A stretch of DNA of 64,000 nucleotides from assembly GCA_905221605.1 (NCBI GenBank), contig CAJNDS010000335.1, positions 348,703 through 412,702 of the forward strand, read 5' to 3'. Source of the DNA: Symbiodinium natans. Taxonomy: Eukaryota; Sar; Dinophyceae; Suessiales; Symbiodiniaceae. The position numbers and the translations under genes are program-made. Of this stretch, positions 62,306 to 64,000 are shown piece after piece. The first letter of the stretch is position 1. Every line of letters starts with the position of its first letter. The notes beneath the pieces were generated by a model. That model saw only the letters and a list, made by a program, of their open reading frames with translations, had not been told where the DNA came from and searched no databases.

Positions 62306-62363
62306 CCTAAACCCTAAACCCTAAACCCTAAACCCTAAACCCTAAACCCTAAACCCTAAACCC
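62306..62363 (-). repeat. telomere-type (CCCTAAA)n array
   Basis: About eight units in the region upstream of the located kinase exons. Confidence 0.95.
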
Positions 62364-62553
62364 GCAAGGCTCATAATTTCGGTGGCCTACAAAGGACGCC
62401 TTCAAAGAACATAAGAGACTTCAAGTGAGACAAATCTTCAAGGCCCCAAAAGCCCTACGGTTTCGTTACAGGGCGTTTAAGGGAGGGGGTTTAGGGTTTA
62501 GGGTTTATATAGGATTAGCCCGGCAAAGCCCGCAAAAACCCGACAAAACCCGG

Positions 62554-62570
62554 CAACCCCCCCCGTCCCC

Positions 62571-62601
<31 letters not shown>

Positions 62602-62610
62602 AAAAAAAAA
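62554..62610. repeat. C-run then A-run
   Basis: About 25-30 C followed by 18-19 A; same architecture as 24044 and 61032, but no recognised exon beside it. Confidence 0.9.
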
Positions 62611-62873
62611 CTCCGGACACAAACCCAAAACAACTTCTATAAGCCCTATGTCCTAAGCTCTGAGTCGTGCCTTATTCTGGATGGGTTCTGTGTGAGGACC
62701 CCGTAAAAGGGTCATAGGGCTTTTTGGGGTTCACGGGAAAACCTGAGCCCTAACCATCCCTGAACCCCAAAACCCAAGCCCTGAAACCCTCACAAAAATT
62801 ATCCGAAGATCCATAATCCTAAGTGCATATATATATATATAGATATACCTAAGTATATGTATATGTGTATATA

Positions 62874-62910
<37 letters not shown>

Positions 62911-63002
62911 CTGAGCCCTAAAAGGTCTACGAGGGAAGATAGATAGGAGATACCTGGCATCTGTTATCCGGAGCCGAACGCCCCAAAAAGACTTGGGCCG
63001 GG

Positions 63003-63205
63003 GCACTTGGAGGTTCTGGGTACTTAATAACCCAGTCTATACCTGTACTTCTTACTTATAACCCTACTAGGGCACTTCCCTAAACTTTACAAACCCTAAA
63101 CCCTAAACCCTAAGCCCTAAACCCCTAAACCCTAAACCCAGGGCTTATAGGTGGGTTAGAAGTACAGTTATAATTGGGTTTGAAGTACCACGAACCTCCA
63201 AGTAC
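63003..63205. mobile_element. family B hairpin element interrupted by telomere-type repeats
   Basis: CTTGGAGGTTCTGGGTACTT left, AAGTACCACGAACCTCCAAG right; CCCTAAA units (about 63093-63138) lie at the centre. Confidence 0.8.
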
Positions 63206-63267
63206 ACCACGGACTTCTAGGGCTGGTGACTAACACGTTCGGAGGCATGATCTGCCTGGCTCTTCGC

Positions 63268-63407
63268 AGGGAGTGAGGGAATGAGGTACCCTAATTTAGG
63301 GCTTAGGGGTTTAGGGTTAGGGGTTGAGGGTTTAGGGTTTAGGGTTTAGGGCTACAGGGCCCTCAAAATCCCTCATTCCCTACTAAGAACCATGGAGTGA
63401 TTTAGCG
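63268..63407. mobile_element. family E element with a telomere-type centre
   Basis: GGGAGTGAGGGAATGAGGTA left and AATCCCTCATTCCCTACTAA right, with TTTAGGG variants between. Confidence 0.72.
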
Positions 63408-63566
63408 AAGCACCCTATCAGTGGACTGTGAAAGGTCTGCACTGGGCCAAGACCCAGCAATACAAGGCCCGCCTATCTTTTCACTATAGGGGCCTGAATC
63501 ATTAGAATAGGCTGTAGGGTTTAGGGTACTACAAGGTAGTATAGGGGCCGTAATGATTCGAATAGT

Positions 63567-63595
63567 TTTTTTTTTTTTTTTTGGGGGGGGGGGGT
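63567..63595. repeat. T-run then G-run
   Basis: About 16 T then 11 G on the plus strand. A similar tract is at 37259-37281. Confidence 0.9.
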
Positions 63596-63607
63596 ATTAT
63601 AGCATTA

Positions 63608-63890
63608 CGTAGGGACCATCCGGGGTACTAGGAATTATTCCGACCCATCTATTATGTTGAGGAGGGCTGTGGGAATCCCAGGAACGTCAGACATCTTTGT
63701 GGTACAAAGATATGGAGACGTAGGACTGAAGTGATGACCCTGACAGCATTGTCGCCATACAGACATAGTGTCTGGAACGTGGTATCGCGTCTGCGTGTCG
63801 CAGATATGTCGCAAGCCAGAAAAATTGGTGCACGGCAAGATGGTAATTCTAGAAGCCCGCATCTCAAATCACGCAGCACCTTCAATCCCT
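63608..63890 (-). other. non-repetitive segment with overlapping open frames
   Basis: Two minus-strand frames are open over 75 codons (63635-63862 and 63652-63885) without a recognised domain. Left end resembles a small element (TATTATAGCATTACG...GAATTATTCCGACC) also seen at about 10900-10965. Confidence 0.25.
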
Positions 63891-64000
63891 AAACCCTAAA
63901 CCCTAAACCCTAAATCCCAAAAACCCTAAACCCCAAACCCTAAACCCTGAAGCCTGAACCCTAAACAACCCCGAGTCCTTCAGCCAAAACCCGCGGAAGT

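Larger units (their letters stand above)
61990..63000. other. upstream part of the kinase gene, no exon recognised
   Basis: Array 62306-62363, C/A tract, AT palindrome. The glycine loop and VAIK exons were looked for on the minus strand and not found; they may be here in very short exons or right of the window. Confidence 0.35.

Noticed and set aside
1-64000. Window as a true chromosome end because of TTTAGGG repeats
   Set aside because: Arrays are short, of both polarities, and interleaved with exons over the full 64 kb; they are interstitial.

Overview
This window looks like nuclear DNA of a dinoflagellate, probably of the Suessiales/Symbiodiniaceae type. Interspersed TTTAGGG/CCCTAAA arrays occur throughout. 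One broken gene carries the ubiquitin-like plus ankyrin layout common in that group. Most introns inferred here have GC or GA 5' splice sites, which is typical of dinoflagellates. A relict spliced-leader-like sequence sits just upstream of one start codon. No bacterial operon, tRNA, rRNA or CRISPR array was seen. Positions 16401-16500 are an assembly gap.

The main content is not visible as long ORFs. Read by eye on the minus strand, the window holds two multi-exon genes in head-to-tail order, with exons of 18-93 nt and introns of about 0.3-8 kb. (1) About 61.75 -> 40.19 kb: a LAMMER/CLK-type dual-specificity protein kinase. Its catalytic domain reads in order from the end of the N-lobe (tentative) through HTDLKPEN, IDFG, RGPE, DVWSMG and EHLALMERSLG to a stop codon; the N-terminus lies upstream. 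(2) About 31.2 kb (possibly 39.4 kb) -> 0.49 kb and beyond the left edge: an LRRC9-like leucine-rich-repeat protein, tracked by thirteen short exons whose phases agree and whose peptides follow LRRC9 order.

The introns are full of telomere-type repeats, several families of short hairpin (MITE-like) elements, microsatellites and two blocks of satellites bounded by inverted repeats (15.8-22.06 kb and about 44.95-46.72 kb). Intron-free gene copies or fragments also sit inside introns: a frameshifted ubiquitin-like/ankyrin pseudogene (2.56-3.42 kb), an intact 350-codon ureohydrolase reading frame with one metal-ligand change (5.03-6.08 kb), and several unassigned fragments.

The most unusual observation is the polarity of the telomere-type arrays. 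In the transcribed strand most introns begin with UUUAGGG-type repeats and end with CCCUAAA-type repeats, so the two ends of an intron could pair and bring the splice sites together. By my count the nearest array has that polarity at 17 of 23 acceptor sides and 18 of 22 donor sides. All exon calls come from translation by eye, splice-site logic, phase consistency and remembered family motifs; no alignment was run.
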